A stretch of DNA of 64,000 nt, taken from Chitinophaga rupis. GTDB lineage: Bacteria > Bacteroidota > Bacteroidia > Chitinophagales > Chitinophagaceae. The translations under genes and the position numbers were made by a program. Location of the stretch: NCBI RefSeq assembly GCF_900109685.1, contig NZ_FOBB01000002.1, positions 285,663 through 349,662 of the forward strand. The letters are read 5' to 3'. Shown in pieces: positions 34,381 to 42,511 of this stretch. The notes beneath the pieces are model-generated. The model was not told where the DNA came from and made no database searches. It worked only from the letters and a program-made list of their open reading frames with translations. Every line of letters begins with the position of its first letter. Positions within the stretch are counted from its first letter, which is position 1.

Positions 34381-35934
34381 TTACAACGGGAAATCCAGGT
34401 CAAACACAAAACGCGATGGCTGCGGCAAAGGCTTACGGGGCATCATTTCCGGCCGCATAGCTGTATTATACACAAAGGCTGCAATAATGGTAGCCGCCTG
34501 TTTCATATCATCCATAGATAAATGATCGTAGGTATCCATGTTGCTGTGATGCGTTTTGGTTTCATATTCCAGCGGATCCTGTATAAACTGGAAGCCGGGA
34601 ATGCCTACTGCATCAAATGAAAGGTGGTCTGTAGAGCCGGTATTGCTGCTGGTAATGCCGGTAGCGCCCAGGTCTGCAAAGGGTTCCAGCCAGCTGCGGA
34701 AAATAGGGCCTGCCGCTTCATTGTTCTGCAAATAAATACCCCTGATCTTACCGGAGCCATTATCCAGGTTATAATAGGCCGATACATTTTTCTGCTCCGC
34801 CGTTAATTTCATATCTGCAGGGTTGCCATAATGCTTTTTCACATAACCAAAAGAACCTAACAGTCCCTGCTCTTCACCGCCCCACAGTGCAATACGGATG
34901 GTGCGTTTAGGCTGTACGCCCAGTGTTTTTAAAATGCGCATTACTTCCATCATCACAATACAGCCCGCGCCATCATCGGTAGCACCGGTGCCGCTATGCC
35001 AGGAATCCAGGTGGCCGCCCAGCATTACTACCTGGTTTTTCAGCTCGTTATCTGTACCCGGTATTTCACCTACAACATTGTAACCTTTGGTATCTGTGCT
35101 GTCCCATTTGGCTTTTACATTCATTTCCAGCTGTACGGGCTGTGAGGAGCGCAGCAGGCGGTATAAACGCAGCATATCTTCTGTGGAAACGGTTACTTCC
35201 GGTAAAGGCGACGTATAACCCTTGGCGTAGTACATACGGCCATCTGCGAAAATGGTGCCGTCCCTGCCATGCAGATTGGCATTCAGTAAGGCTGCGGCGC
35301 CTTTGGCCGCCAGGTGTTTCCTTACTGCATAAAGCTTCTGGAAAAAATCGCCGTATTTAGCTATGTCATCCCGCTCTAACATATACATATCAGGCAGCTT
35401 GCTAAAGTCGGTAGTATCTGCATAGCGGGTGGCAAAGGGTTTGAAGTTGGATACCAGCGCTGTATCACGCGGACGTACTATCACAATCTTTCCTTTAATG
35501 CTGGCTCCTAATTTATCTATAGCAGCTTCAGATAAGGTATCCAGCAATACTACCGGTGCGGTGATGGGGCCTTTGGTGCCGGTGCTCCATGCTTTGGGAT
35601 AGGCAATAAGCGGCTGGTAGTAGGGCGTTTTCAGCGCCAGGTAAGAGCCGGTGAGGCTCCAGCTTTTGCCAAACTGGCCCCAGGGCTCCATGGCAGCGTT
35701 TTGCAGGCCCCATTGTTTAAGGGTTTGCACTACCCATTTGGCTGCATGCGTGTAGCCGGGGGAGTTAGTCAGGCGCGGCCCGTTAACATCCGTCAGGTAA
35801 TGCGCAATGACAGGGATCTGCGAATGCTCCAGGCCTTCAGTCCTGATCTTTTGCATCATAGCCTGATCTACCGGCTCCTGTTGCGCAAGCAGGCAAAAGG
35901 GTATCAGGAGGAGTACTAGAATGAGAGTTCTCAT
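34381..35934 (-). CDS. M28 family zinc peptidase, secreted
   Basis: This 517-residue protein has a signal peptide (LILVLLLIPFCLLAQQ), a PA-type insert domain (IKGKIVIVRPRD region) and the M28 peptidase core: MLGGHLDSWHSGTGATDDGAGC, LWGGEEQGLLGS (catalytic and metal Glu), YNLDNGSGK, and HHSNMDTYDHL at the end. Aminopeptidase/carboxypeptidase activity in the periplasm or outside is expected. Confidence 0.9.
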   Translation of the reverse strand: MRTLILVLLLIPFCLLAQQEPVDQAMMQKIRTEGLEHSQIPVIAHYLTDVNGPRLTNSPGYTHAAKWVVQTLKQWGLQNAAMEPWGQFGKSWSLTGSYLALKTPYYQPLIAYPKAWSTGTKGPITAPVVLLDTLSEAAIDKLGASIKGKIVIVRPRDTALVSNFKPFATRYADTTDFSKLPDMYMLERDDIAKYGDFFQKLYAVRKHLAAKGAAALLNANLHGRDGTIFADGRMYYAKGYTSPLPEVTVSTEDMLRLYRLLRSSQPVQLEMNVKAKWDSTDTKGYNVVGEIPGTDNELKNQVVMLGGHLDSWHSGTGATDDGAGCIVMMEVMRILKTLGVQPKRTIRIALWGGEEQGLLGSFGYVKKHYGNPADMKLTAEQKNVSAYYNLDNGSGKIRGIYLQNNEAAGPIFRSWLEPFADLGATGITSSNTGSTDHLSFDAVGIPGFQFIQDPLEYETKTHHSNMDTYDHLSMDDMKQAATIIAAFVYNTAMRPEMMPRKPLPQPSRFVFDLDFPL

Positions 35935-35953
35935 GTAATGACAATGTTTAGGG

Positions 35954-36080
35954 TAAATTACGAATTATGAATGAATGCCGAACGCTTAACGCCAAATGCT
36001 TAACGCTAAGGTCCTTAGGCTGTGCATTGAACAAAACACAAACAGTGTTTCGCGTTTAGCATTCAGCATTCGGCTCAATC
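35954..36080. repeat. Imperfect inverted repeat with AATTACG and GCTTAACGC words
   Basis: The left arm (about 35954-36010) has AATTACGAATTATGAATGAATGCCG-type sequence running into GCTTAACGCC and TTAACGCTAAGG. The right arm (about 36049-36090) runs GCGTTTAGCATTCAGC then ATTCGGCTC and CCGTAATT. The arms pair imperfectly. The 16-mer at 36052-36067 is identical to 6043-6058. Confidence 0.7.
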
Positions 36081-36085
36081 CGTAA

Positions 36086-37897
36086 TTAAAATATGGTGAT
36101 CCCCGCATTCCAGCCTATTGCGCCCGGGCGGCTACGGTAGCCGGTTTTACGGATAACCTCCTGCTCATCATAATAAATGGTAAATGCAGGACCTGCAAAC
36201 ACACTACACAGACGGTTTAGCCGGTAATGCAGTAAAGGCTGCAACCGTACCAGAGGCTGTAACTTTTCCCAGCTGCCCAGATACAGGCTGGGGGAGAGGA
36301 ACTCCGCAGCCAGGTACATTTTATCCGATAACGTAAAAATATGCCCCAGGCCAAACCCGAACAGGAAAGCCTTTTTATTAGCCACGGGGTTATAACCTGC
36401 TGTAAAAATGGAGTAGAGCTTTTTGGTGCCTGTTTTAACCGTCAGGTTCAGTAAGGTGATCTCGTTGGTGGATAAAGAGAGCTGGTGGATACCGCCTTTT
36501 CTAACAATGTTGAGCAGGCCAATACTGTAACCGGTGGAAGTATCGGACACATTCACAAGCGCAAACTGCAGGCCGCGTAAAGTATCCGCATAGTTAAATA
36601 CACCTGCTACCTGGAAGCCTTTGGCAGTGCCGTGCACTATGTTGCCAAGGCCCGCTACCTGCATGCCGTACATATCCCCTTTAGCCAGGTTTAATACGCC
36701 GGCAGCCTGGAAGCCCTGCATGGTATCTGATATGTTGCTCACGCCGCCTACCTGCAATCCCTGCACATCATCCTTCGCCAGGTTCAGCACACCGGCTGCC
36801 TGCATACCCTGCACATTTTTGCCATTGAGGTTAAATACACCGCCCACCTGTGCCCCTTTTACAGAATCGCGGGTGTTGTTATAGATACCACCTGCCTGCA
36901 GCCCCACCATCTTTCCTTTTACGATGTTCAGCACACCGCCTACCTGCAGGCCTGTAACGGTATCCAGCACATAGTTGTGGATACCCGCTGCCTGCAGGCC
37001 TACTACTTTCCCGCCTACTACATTGAAAATGCCGCCTACCTGCACGTACTGCACATCCTTTTTATCGATATTAAAAATGCTGCCTACTTCAACGCCATTC
37101 AGCCCTGCGGCATAGCCACCTATCAGGTTGAATGAAACTTTGTTAACCACCTGCGCATCCAGGTGGCCATGAGAGCCCAGGCCGGGCACAATAGAGGACT
37201 GGAAAGGCTTATCTGCAAAAAAGCTGCTGAGGTTCAAACTTTGCATACGCTGTTTGGACGAAAGGAAGAACTTACCCATCCAGGTTTTTTCCACGCCAAT
37301 ATCCACCGGCATTAGCATTACGGTGGGGGCATGTTTTATGGAGATATCCATTTCCTGGTCCACACCGGCATGCACGGCAAGGGTAGTATCGCGGTACAGG
37401 TCTTTACTTACCGTGATGGTTGCTGCATTGCGGTCGCTGCCCTTCAGGCGCAGGCGATAAAAACCCTGTTCGTTGGTAAGGGTGGAAATGAACTGCTGTT
37501 TTTCATATACGGTGGCGTTCACCACTTTTACGCCGGTTTCCCGGTCCTGTACATACCCGCTGATGGTGAATTGTTTGGAAAAGTCAGGTACAATAATGAT
37601 ATGATCGCTTACTTCCTTGTATTGATAAGCGCCGCCGAAGAGCTGATCCAGGATCTGTTTTACGGGTTTATTAACAGCCGAAAGGGTAACCAGGCTGTCG
37701 TTTTTTACTACATCGCTGGTGTAGGAAAAATGGAACTGTCCCTGTTCGCCTATGCTGTTCAATACCTTTACCAGGGGTTGTTTTTTGACATTAACTGTTA
37801 CGGTTTTGCGTAACAGGTGTTGGGCATGGCTTAGGGTGGAACAAAGAATGCTAACAGTAATGAATATTATTCTTATCAAGGCGGAATTAAAATTCAT
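36086..37897 (-). CDS. Surface repeat protein with STN and carboxypeptidase-regulatory-like domains
   Basis: This 603-residue protein has a signal peptide (to about residue 26), an STN domain (KKQPLVKVLNSIGEQGQFHFSYTSDVV, about 30-105) and a carboxypeptidase-regulatory-like beta-sandwich (FTISGYVQDRETGVKVVNATVYEK, 110-190). From about 245 to 450 lies a run of ~20-residue repeats with a G-x-Q-x-GG/AG-V-x-N pattern (GLQVGGVLNI, GMQAAGVLNL, GFQVAGVFN), as in the LA_2272 surface-repeat family. The C-terminal region looks like outer-membrane beta strands. It probably sits at the outer membrane; the STN domain suggests contact with a TonB or sigma-regulation partner, but no FecR or sigma gene is adjacent. 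Confidence 0.7.
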   Translation of the reverse strand: MNFNSALIRIIFITVSILCSTLSHAQHLLRKTVTVNVKKQPLVKVLNSIGEQGQFHFSYTSDVVKNDSLVTLSAVNKPVKQILDQLFGGAYQYKEVSDHIIIVPDFSKQFTISGYVQDRETGVKVVNATVYEKQQFISTLTNEQGFYRLRLKGSDRNAATITVSKDLYRDTTLAVHAGVDQEMDISIKHAPTVMLMPVDIGVEKTWMGKFFLSSKQRMQSLNLSSFFADKPFQSSIVPGLGSHGHLDAQVVNKVSFNLIGGYAAGLNGVEVGSIFNIDKKDVQYVQVGGIFNVVGGKVVGLQAAGIHNYVLDTVTGLQVGGVLNIVKGKMVGLQAGGIYNNTRDSVKGAQVGGVFNLNGKNVQGMQAAGVLNLAKDDVQGLQVGGVSNISDTMQGFQAAGVLNLAKGDMYGMQVAGLGNIVHGTAKGFQVAGVFNYADTLRGLQFALVNVSDTSTGYSIGLLNIVRKGGIHQLSLSTNEITLLNLTVKTGTKKLYSIFTAGYNPVANKKAFLFGFGLGHIFTLSDKMYLAAEFLSPSLYLGSWEKLQPLVRLQPLLHYRLNRLCSVFAGPAFTIYYDEQEVIRKTGYRSRPGAIGWNAGITIF

Positions 37898-38085
37898 GCG
37901 GCAAGATACAAAAGACCGGTTAAATTAATGGGCGGCGGATGACTGCCTGCGGTTTAAGGCTAATGGTTAATGATGCGGGTTATTAGTATGGCATTGAATA
38001 TACTAATGCTTATTTGTCTATACGCAGATGGCTGAGAATAGAGGTATATAAGAGATGGCAGCGTATTACTGTGCTCTGAATATAT

Positions 38086-38117
38086 AAAAAAAAGAACCCC
38101 GCGCAAAAGAGCGGGGT
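38086..38117 (-). terminator. Intrinsic terminator, minus strand
   Basis: Seven-base-pair GC-rich stem with an 8-nt loop (centre GCAAAAGA on the plus strand) and a long T-run on the minus strand. It stands between the end of the lipid synthase operon and the start of the STN/repeat gene. Confidence 0.8.
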
Positions 38118-38153
38118 GGATCCCTTATTCCTCAAAATAAGATATTAAAAAAT
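38086..38153 (-). ncRNA. Candidate ~70-nt small RNA
   Basis: On the minus strand a full -7 match, TAATTTTG (38160-38167), is followed about 45 nt downstream by an intrinsic terminator: CCCCGC (38097-38102 region) pairs with GCGGGG (38111-38116), then a run of eight T (complement of 38086-38093). No ORF lies between. A transcript of about 68 nt is implied. The -33 region is poor, so this is a hypothesis. Confidence 0.35.
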
Positions 38154-38248
38154 CCCGGGCAAAATTACGCGCTACAGAATGAGGGGATGCTAATCAGAAG
38201 TTAATGATGCGATTTTTATATGATGTGTATAGTGGTTGGGTGGGGGGG

Positions 38249-38284
38249 AAATAAAAAGGGGGACTGGATGGAAATCCGGTCCCC
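38249..38284 (-). terminator. Intrinsic terminator of the lipid synthase operon
   Basis: GGGGAC-t-GGAT (38259-38269) pairs with ATCC-g-GTCCCC (38274-38284), a stem of ten pairs with one T-G mismatch position and a 4-nt loop; the minus strand continues into a T-rich run (complement of 38249-38257). It lies about 90 nt after the last gene of the operon. The remaining spacer 37898-38085 is AT-rich with no recognised element. Confidence 0.8.
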
Positions 38285-38371
38285 TGATGAAATAGGAAAA
38301 TTCATTTAATATCAAGAGTAATTTACAAAAACAGATAGCACATTTTAGCTAATAAGGTGTTAACGGAAAAG

Positions 38372-39664
38372 TTAATTTTCCACCGCCATTTCCACTTCCG
38401 CCTCCGCCAGCACTAATGCCATGGCCGCTTCCTTTATAGCTACCGCTTCTGCCTCCGGCAAAAAGTTCTCATTCGATATAAACACAAAGTCCATTTGCCC
38501 ACGGAATGTAGTGGTTACAATGGTATTAGGATTGCGCCAGGGAAAAGCCACCGTAGGGCTCATAATAGCTTCCACCTGGAAGGTCTGGTAGTGCTCCTGT
38601 ACGTTTAACCGCCCCATATTGGAGAAAGTAACGTCATGATTCCCATTGGTGACCTTTAACAGCTTCACCAGCTTTTTTGCAGAGCTATGTACATATTCCC
38701 CGATCATCAGCTGTATAAACACATTTACTTCCGCTATTTTCTCCGCCAGGTCATCCTTTAGCTTATAGGCCTGCACCCAGAAGCCTTTGGCCGAAGCTGG
38801 TGCATCTTCACTTAAAGAAAGATTTACGGTAGGGGCGTAGGCAAACAAATGATCCGGGCGGATGGCCGTAATAAAACGGCGTATATCCACCGGCGATATG
38901 ATCTTATTCTTAGCCTGCTCACCTTTCACCTGTTTAAAAGCCCGCAGTAGCGCCACGCTTAAGGCTGCATGCACCGTAGTGCCTTCTGTTTTGCAGCGGC
39001 TCACAAATGCGGCAGACTGTGCTTTGCTGAGCTTCCAGTGCAGCAGGTAGTCACGGCCTTTAGGCGGCTGCTTTTTGCCCAGCAATACTACAGACAACGT
39101 AAGCCAGGCCAGCACCCTCGATTTCCTGCCCTTTTGCCGTAACTGTTTGTTCTCCAGAAAAGGTGCGGGTATCAGCTCGTGAATATCATTAAAGGCCAGG
39201 TAAGGTTCCATCGGCAGGTCAGGCTGGTCCAGCAGGACAAGCAGCTCCTGCAGGATGGTGGCTACAGAGCCACCGTCGCAAATGCAGTGGTGGCATACCA
39301 GGATCAGCTCTGATACCTCCGGCGACTGGATCCATACTACCCGGCACAAAGGGCCGTTCTGCATGTCAAACGGGGTAGCCCATTCCTGCATGGATTCCCG
39401 CTGCCAGTCGTTATCACTATGGCGGGCTACTTTTCGTACGGGTATAGCCGTTATCTGCTCATTGGTGGTGAACCAGGGGTGGCCTTTTTTATCTGTGACC
39501 ACGCCCGCGCTCAGCAGCGGATGTTTGGCCTGGATCCTGGATAGCGCATGCCGCAGGTTTTCCGGGAAAACAGTGCCCCGGATCCTGGCCGTAAAACAGC
39601 TGTTCAAGGGCGTGTTGCCATCTCCGTACATGATCCTTTCACCGATGATGAGTTTTCGTTTCAT
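38372..39664 (-). CDS. HHxxxDG condensation-like acyltransferase (copy 2)
   Basis: This 430-residue protein of the chloramphenicol-acetyltransferase/condensation fold has the catalytic motif HHCICDGG at about residue 124, ahead of VATILQELLVLLDQPDLP. The C-terminal region has the VTFSNMGRLNV segment corresponding to the family's DFGWG-like region. No adenylation or carrier domain is attached, so it is a stand-alone acyltransferase like mycobacterial PapA proteins, transferring an acyl chain from a carrier or CoA to a hydroxyl. It is the last gene of the lipid synthase operon and a tandem paralogue of the next gene, from which it is separated by the remnant of a third copy. Confidence 0.8.
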   Translation of the reverse strand: MKRKLIIGERIMYGDGNTPLNSCFTARIRGTVFPENLRHALSRIQAKHPLLSAGVVTDKKGHPWFTTNEQITAIPVRKVARHSDNDWQRESMQEWATPFDMQNGPLCRVVWIQSPEVSELILVCHHCICDGGSVATILQELLVLLDQPDLPMEPYLAFNDIHELIPAPFLENKQLRQKGRKSRVLAWLTLSVVLLGKKQPPKGRDYLLHWKLSKAQSAAFVSRCKTEGTTVHAALSVALLRAFKQVKGEQAKNKIISPVDIRRFITAIRPDHLFAYAPTVNLSLSEDAPASAKGFWVQAYKLKDDLAEKIAEVNVFIQLMIGEYVHSSAKKLVKLLKVTNGNHDVTFSNMGRLNVQEHYQTFQVEAIMSPTVAFPWRNPNTIVTTTFRGQMDFVFISNENFLPEAEAVAIKEAAMALVLAEAEVEMAVEN

Positions 39665-39674
39665 CCGTTGAGAT

Positions 39675-39790
39675 TTAATTTTTTATAAGGTATTCATAAC
39701 GGCCAGCCTGGGCGCCGACATCCATGTGTTGAATAAGAGCTGTGTTGCAAATGCAGTGGTGGCATACCGGCATCAGTTGATCATCTTCAC
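39675..39790 (-). pseudogene. Remnant of a third HHxxxDG acyltransferase
   Basis: The spacer between the two acyltransferase genes contains a minus-strand frame reading QLMPVCHHCICNTALIQ and ending at a TAA (39675-39677). The VCHHCIC block is the catalytic motif, with the essential Asp changed to Asn. The 22 nt at 39747-39768 are identical to 39278-39299 inside the downstream gene, whereas the upstream gene differs at two of the 22. Only about 15 residues are clearly homologous; the rest has decayed. Confidence 0.65.
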
Positions 39791-39793
39791 CCT

Positions 39794-41080
39794 TTACACC
39801 AATTGCACTGCTTCAGGTACCCGTTTTCCTTCCAGTAAAAGCTCCATGGCTTTATCCCGGATGGCGCTGGCCTCTTCATACGACAAATACGCATCGTTAG
39901 AGAGGAAAGAGAAATTTAATTGTTCATCAAATGTGCTGGCAATAATGCCGTTCGGATTGGCTGATTTAAAGATGAGAATGGGATTGTGTACCGCCTCTAC
40001 TTCAAAGGAGCTGAATTTTTTTGGTATATCCAGCCGGCCCATATTGGAGAACGTAAGATCATTATTGCCCCTGGCCGTGCCCAGGTACTGCGATAATTTT
40101 TTTACTACCGGGTGCAGGTATTCATTAAGCATGATCTCCTCATACACCTTCAGGTTGGAGAGCTTTTCCGACAGGCGGTTATTCAGCCGCTTTACCTGCT
40201 CCTGGAAATCCAGCATGGGATCTTTATCAATAGATAAGGTAGTGCTGGTGGCAAAACCAAACAGCATATCATCTTTTATTTCCGGGATATAACGCCGCAG
40301 GTTGACCGGGCAAAATACCTGGTTCTTTACATTTTTGCTGCCTCTTACATGACGGAACGCAAGCAGGAATGCTGTACATAAAGCTGCGTGCATAGTAGTA
40401 TGCTGTACCTTGCAACGCCTTACCAGGGCTGCGGTTGCAGCTTTGTCCATTTTCCAGCGCACCGTATAATCCTTACCCCAGCGGATCTGTTTTTTGCCGG
40501 ATACAAAAAGCAGGAACAAACGTAAAATGGCCGCTGTGACCTTGCCTTTACGCTGTAATTTTTTGTCTGATAAAATAGCTTCCGGTACCAGGTCCTCTAC
40601 TGTATTAAATGTTTCATATTGCCCAATGGCCAGGTCCGGCTGATCCAGCAACGTAAGCATTTCCTTGTACAAGGTTACAATGGAGGCGCCGTCGCAAATA
40701 CAGTGATGGCATACCATAATGAGCTCCGATACTTCTGCGGAGCGGAGCCACACCATGCGCAGCAGCGGACCATTTTGCATATCAAACCGTTGCTGGCATT
40801 CCTTTTCAGATTCCCGCATCCAGTCCTCATCCGATGTACGTGTGAGGATGCGCACCGGGATATCCGGCACCGGCATGGGAGATACAAACCAGGGCTGTCC
40901 TTTGCTATCTTCCTGCACACCTACAGTCAGCAATGGATGCCGGGCCTGGATCTTAGCCAGCGCATTCCGCAACGCCACTTCTGTAAAGGAGCCGTTAATC
41001 TTTACCGTAAAGGTGATATTCTTGGGAATGATGCCATCTCCATAAATGAAGCGCTCCAGGAAAAGTAGTTTACGTTTCAT
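39794..41080 (-). CDS. HHxxxDG condensation-like acyltransferase (copy 1)
   Basis: This 428-residue protein aligns over its whole length with the 430-residue copy downstream (same MKRKL start, IYGDG, KIQARHPLL, CHHCICDG, FSNMGRL). The catalytic HHxxxDG is intact at about residues 124-130. Two diverged copies in one operon suggest that two different hydroxyls, or two different acyl donors, are used on the polyketide-glycoside. The fold is CAT/condensation-like; the direct donor is unknown. No signal peptide; presumably cytosolic or membrane-associated. Confidence 0.8.
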   Translation of the reverse strand: MKRKLLFLERFIYGDGIIPKNITFTVKINGSFTEVALRNALAKIQARHPLLTVGVQEDSKGQPWFVSPMPVPDIPVRILTRTSDEDWMRESEKECQQRFDMQNGPLLRMVWLRSAEVSELIMVCHHCICDGASIVTLYKEMLTLLDQPDLAIGQYETFNTVEDLVPEAILSDKKLQRKGKVTAAILRLFLLFVSGKKQIRWGKDYTVRWKMDKAATAALVRRCKVQHTTMHAALCTAFLLAFRHVRGSKNVKNQVFCPVNLRRYIPEIKDDMLFGFATSTTLSIDKDPMLDFQEQVKRLNNRLSEKLSNLKVYEEIMLNEYLHPVVKKLSQYLGTARGNNDLTFSNMGRLDIPKKFSSFEVEAVHNPILIFKSANPNGIIASTFDEQLNFSFLSNDAYLSYEEASAIRDKAMELLLEGKRVPEAVQLV

Positions 41081-41095
41081 GTTTTAATTTTTGTA

Positions 41096-41192
41096 TAGTC
41101 CATAGTCGATGGTCCATGGTCCATAGCATATTTCAATTTGCTGATCTGCGTAATATTAGAAGCCTATCCGTTTTGCAGTAGTCTATGGACTA
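41096..41192. repeat. GTCCATAG word repeat with inverted arms
   Basis: TAGTCCATAG at 41096-41105 is the exact reverse complement of CTATGGACTA at 41183-41192, and the left arm continues with GATGGTCCATGGTCCATAG. The right arm runs into the stop codon of the glycosyltransferase gene (41190-41192). Confidence 0.75.
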
Positions 41193-42386
41193 GAACGCTA
41201 CCATCTTAGCCTCTGCTGCAAAGCTTTCCAGGTATTCCACTGCTTTATCATTACCGCCGGCCTGTACAAAGGTTTCGCGGATACGCTGTGCGGCCCTGCG
41301 GTACTGCGGATTGTTAAGCAGCTCCCACATGGCTGTTTTAAGATCGTTTACCCGTAGGCGTTTATAGCGCAGCTTAATGCCACAGCCGGCCTTTTCTATC
41401 AGGGATGCGGTATGAAAATGATCGTAGGCAATGGGGGTAATGAGCATGGGCAGGCCGTTCACGAAAGTATCGTTCACCGTGTTAAAACCACCATGACAGA
41501 TCACAGCATCCATTTCCGCCATCAGCTCAGATTGCGGTACAAAACCCTGCACAATAAAATTATCCGGCCAGGTTTCAAAAATATCAGGGCTGGTGGCGGC
41601 AATAATAGTCAAAGGCTGATCTGCAAAGGCTTCTATCAGCTTGCTGAAAAACTCCTTACGAATATCTACCAGCAGCGTGCCCAGGGATACATATACCTTT
41701 GGCGTGGTTACCTTACGCAGGCGTTCCCAGTCGAACGGTGTTTCATTGGGGCGGCCTTTTACCGGCCCCACAAATTTCATATGTGCGGGTGCGTTAGGCA
41801 CATTGGCAAATGTTTGCGAAGTGAACACCAGGTTCAGCTGATTAGAGTTTACGATCGCCTGCGGCGTATAAATACCAAACTCCTGCTGCAGGGAAAGAAT
41901 GTTATGCACCCACCAGGCATGCACCTTGGGCGCGCTCATTGCATCGCCTCCCACATCCGGCGGCACAGGGGTGGTAGTTACACAGGGAATGCCTTTGTTG
42001 TGCGCGCAAATAGCACCGGCGAAGGTGATACAGTCGCTCACGATCACATCCGGCTGAAACTCGTCTACAATGCGCTCCAGGCCTTTCATAATGAAGCGGC
42101 AAAAGGGCATATAGGTTTCTTCCAGCGCCAGCTTCAGGGTTTCGGCTCCTGAAATATGCGGGCCATCGTCCTGCCGTTTTAATATCCGTTGTATTTCAGG
42201 TAAATGTTCTTCCAGCTCCGCATGCGGTACAATGAACTCGCCACCGGCAGGTACATGTTTGGCGGCAATTTCCTGGATGCCTACCCAGGCTACTTTATGG
42301 CCGCGGGCTAACAGGCTGGCGCCTACGCTGAGCGTAGGGCTGATATGCCCGAAGAAGGGAGGGACAACGAATAGGTATTTTTTCAT
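41190..42386 (-). CDS. GT1-like (MGT-type) glycosyltransferase
   Basis: This 398-residue GT-B enzyme has the N-terminal acceptor domain FVVPPFFGHISPTLSVGASLLARGHKVAWVG and the C-terminal nucleotide-sugar segment CHGGFNTVNDTFVNGLPMLITPIAYDH (about residue 295), as in macrolide and zeaxanthin glucosyltransferases. It would attach a sugar from a UDP-type donor to a hydroxyl of the lipid. A second, clearly homologous GT follows upstream in the operon, so two sugars or two positions are likely. Sugar identity is not readable. Confidence 0.85.
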   Translation of the reverse strand: MKKYLFVVPPFFGHISPTLSVGASLLARGHKVAWVGIQEIAAKHVPAGGEFIVPHAELEEHLPEIQRILKRQDDGPHISGAETLKLALEETYMPFCRFIMKGLERIVDEFQPDVIVSDCITFAGAICAHNKGIPCVTTTPVPPDVGGDAMSAPKVHAWWVHNILSLQQEFGIYTPQAIVNSNQLNLVFTSQTFANVPNAPAHMKFVGPVKGRPNETPFDWERLRKVTTPKVYVSLGTLLVDIRKEFFSKLIEAFADQPLTIIAATSPDIFETWPDNFIVQGFVPQSELMAEMDAVICHGGFNTVNDTFVNGLPMLITPIAYDHFHTASLIEKAGCGIKLRYKRLRVNDLKTAMWELLNNPQYRRAAQRIRETFVQAGGNDKAVEYLESFAAEAKMVAF

Positions 42387-42401
42387 GGATCGTGTTTTGT
42401 T

Positions 42402-42511
42402 GGACTACGGCAGACCACGGACCACTGTCCGCGAAAAGCCCGCCGGGCTTTATATTGATCTACAATTGTTGTGTTAAAGACTGTGGACTGTGGACAGTGG
42501 TCAGTGGACCG
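42402..42511. repeat. GTGGACTGTGG word repeat with inverted arms
   Basis: GACCACTGTCC (42420-42430) is the reverse complement of GGACAGTGGTC (42492-42502). The repeat continues into the 3' end of the next glycosyltransferase gene (stop at 42460), so about 17 C-terminal codons of that gene are made of repeat sequence. Confidence 0.75.

Noticed and set aside
38372..41080. Non-ribosomal peptide synthetase condensation domains
   Set aside because: The HHxxxDG proteins are stand-alone with no adenylation or peptidyl-carrier domains anywhere near; a PapA-like acyltransferase role fits better.
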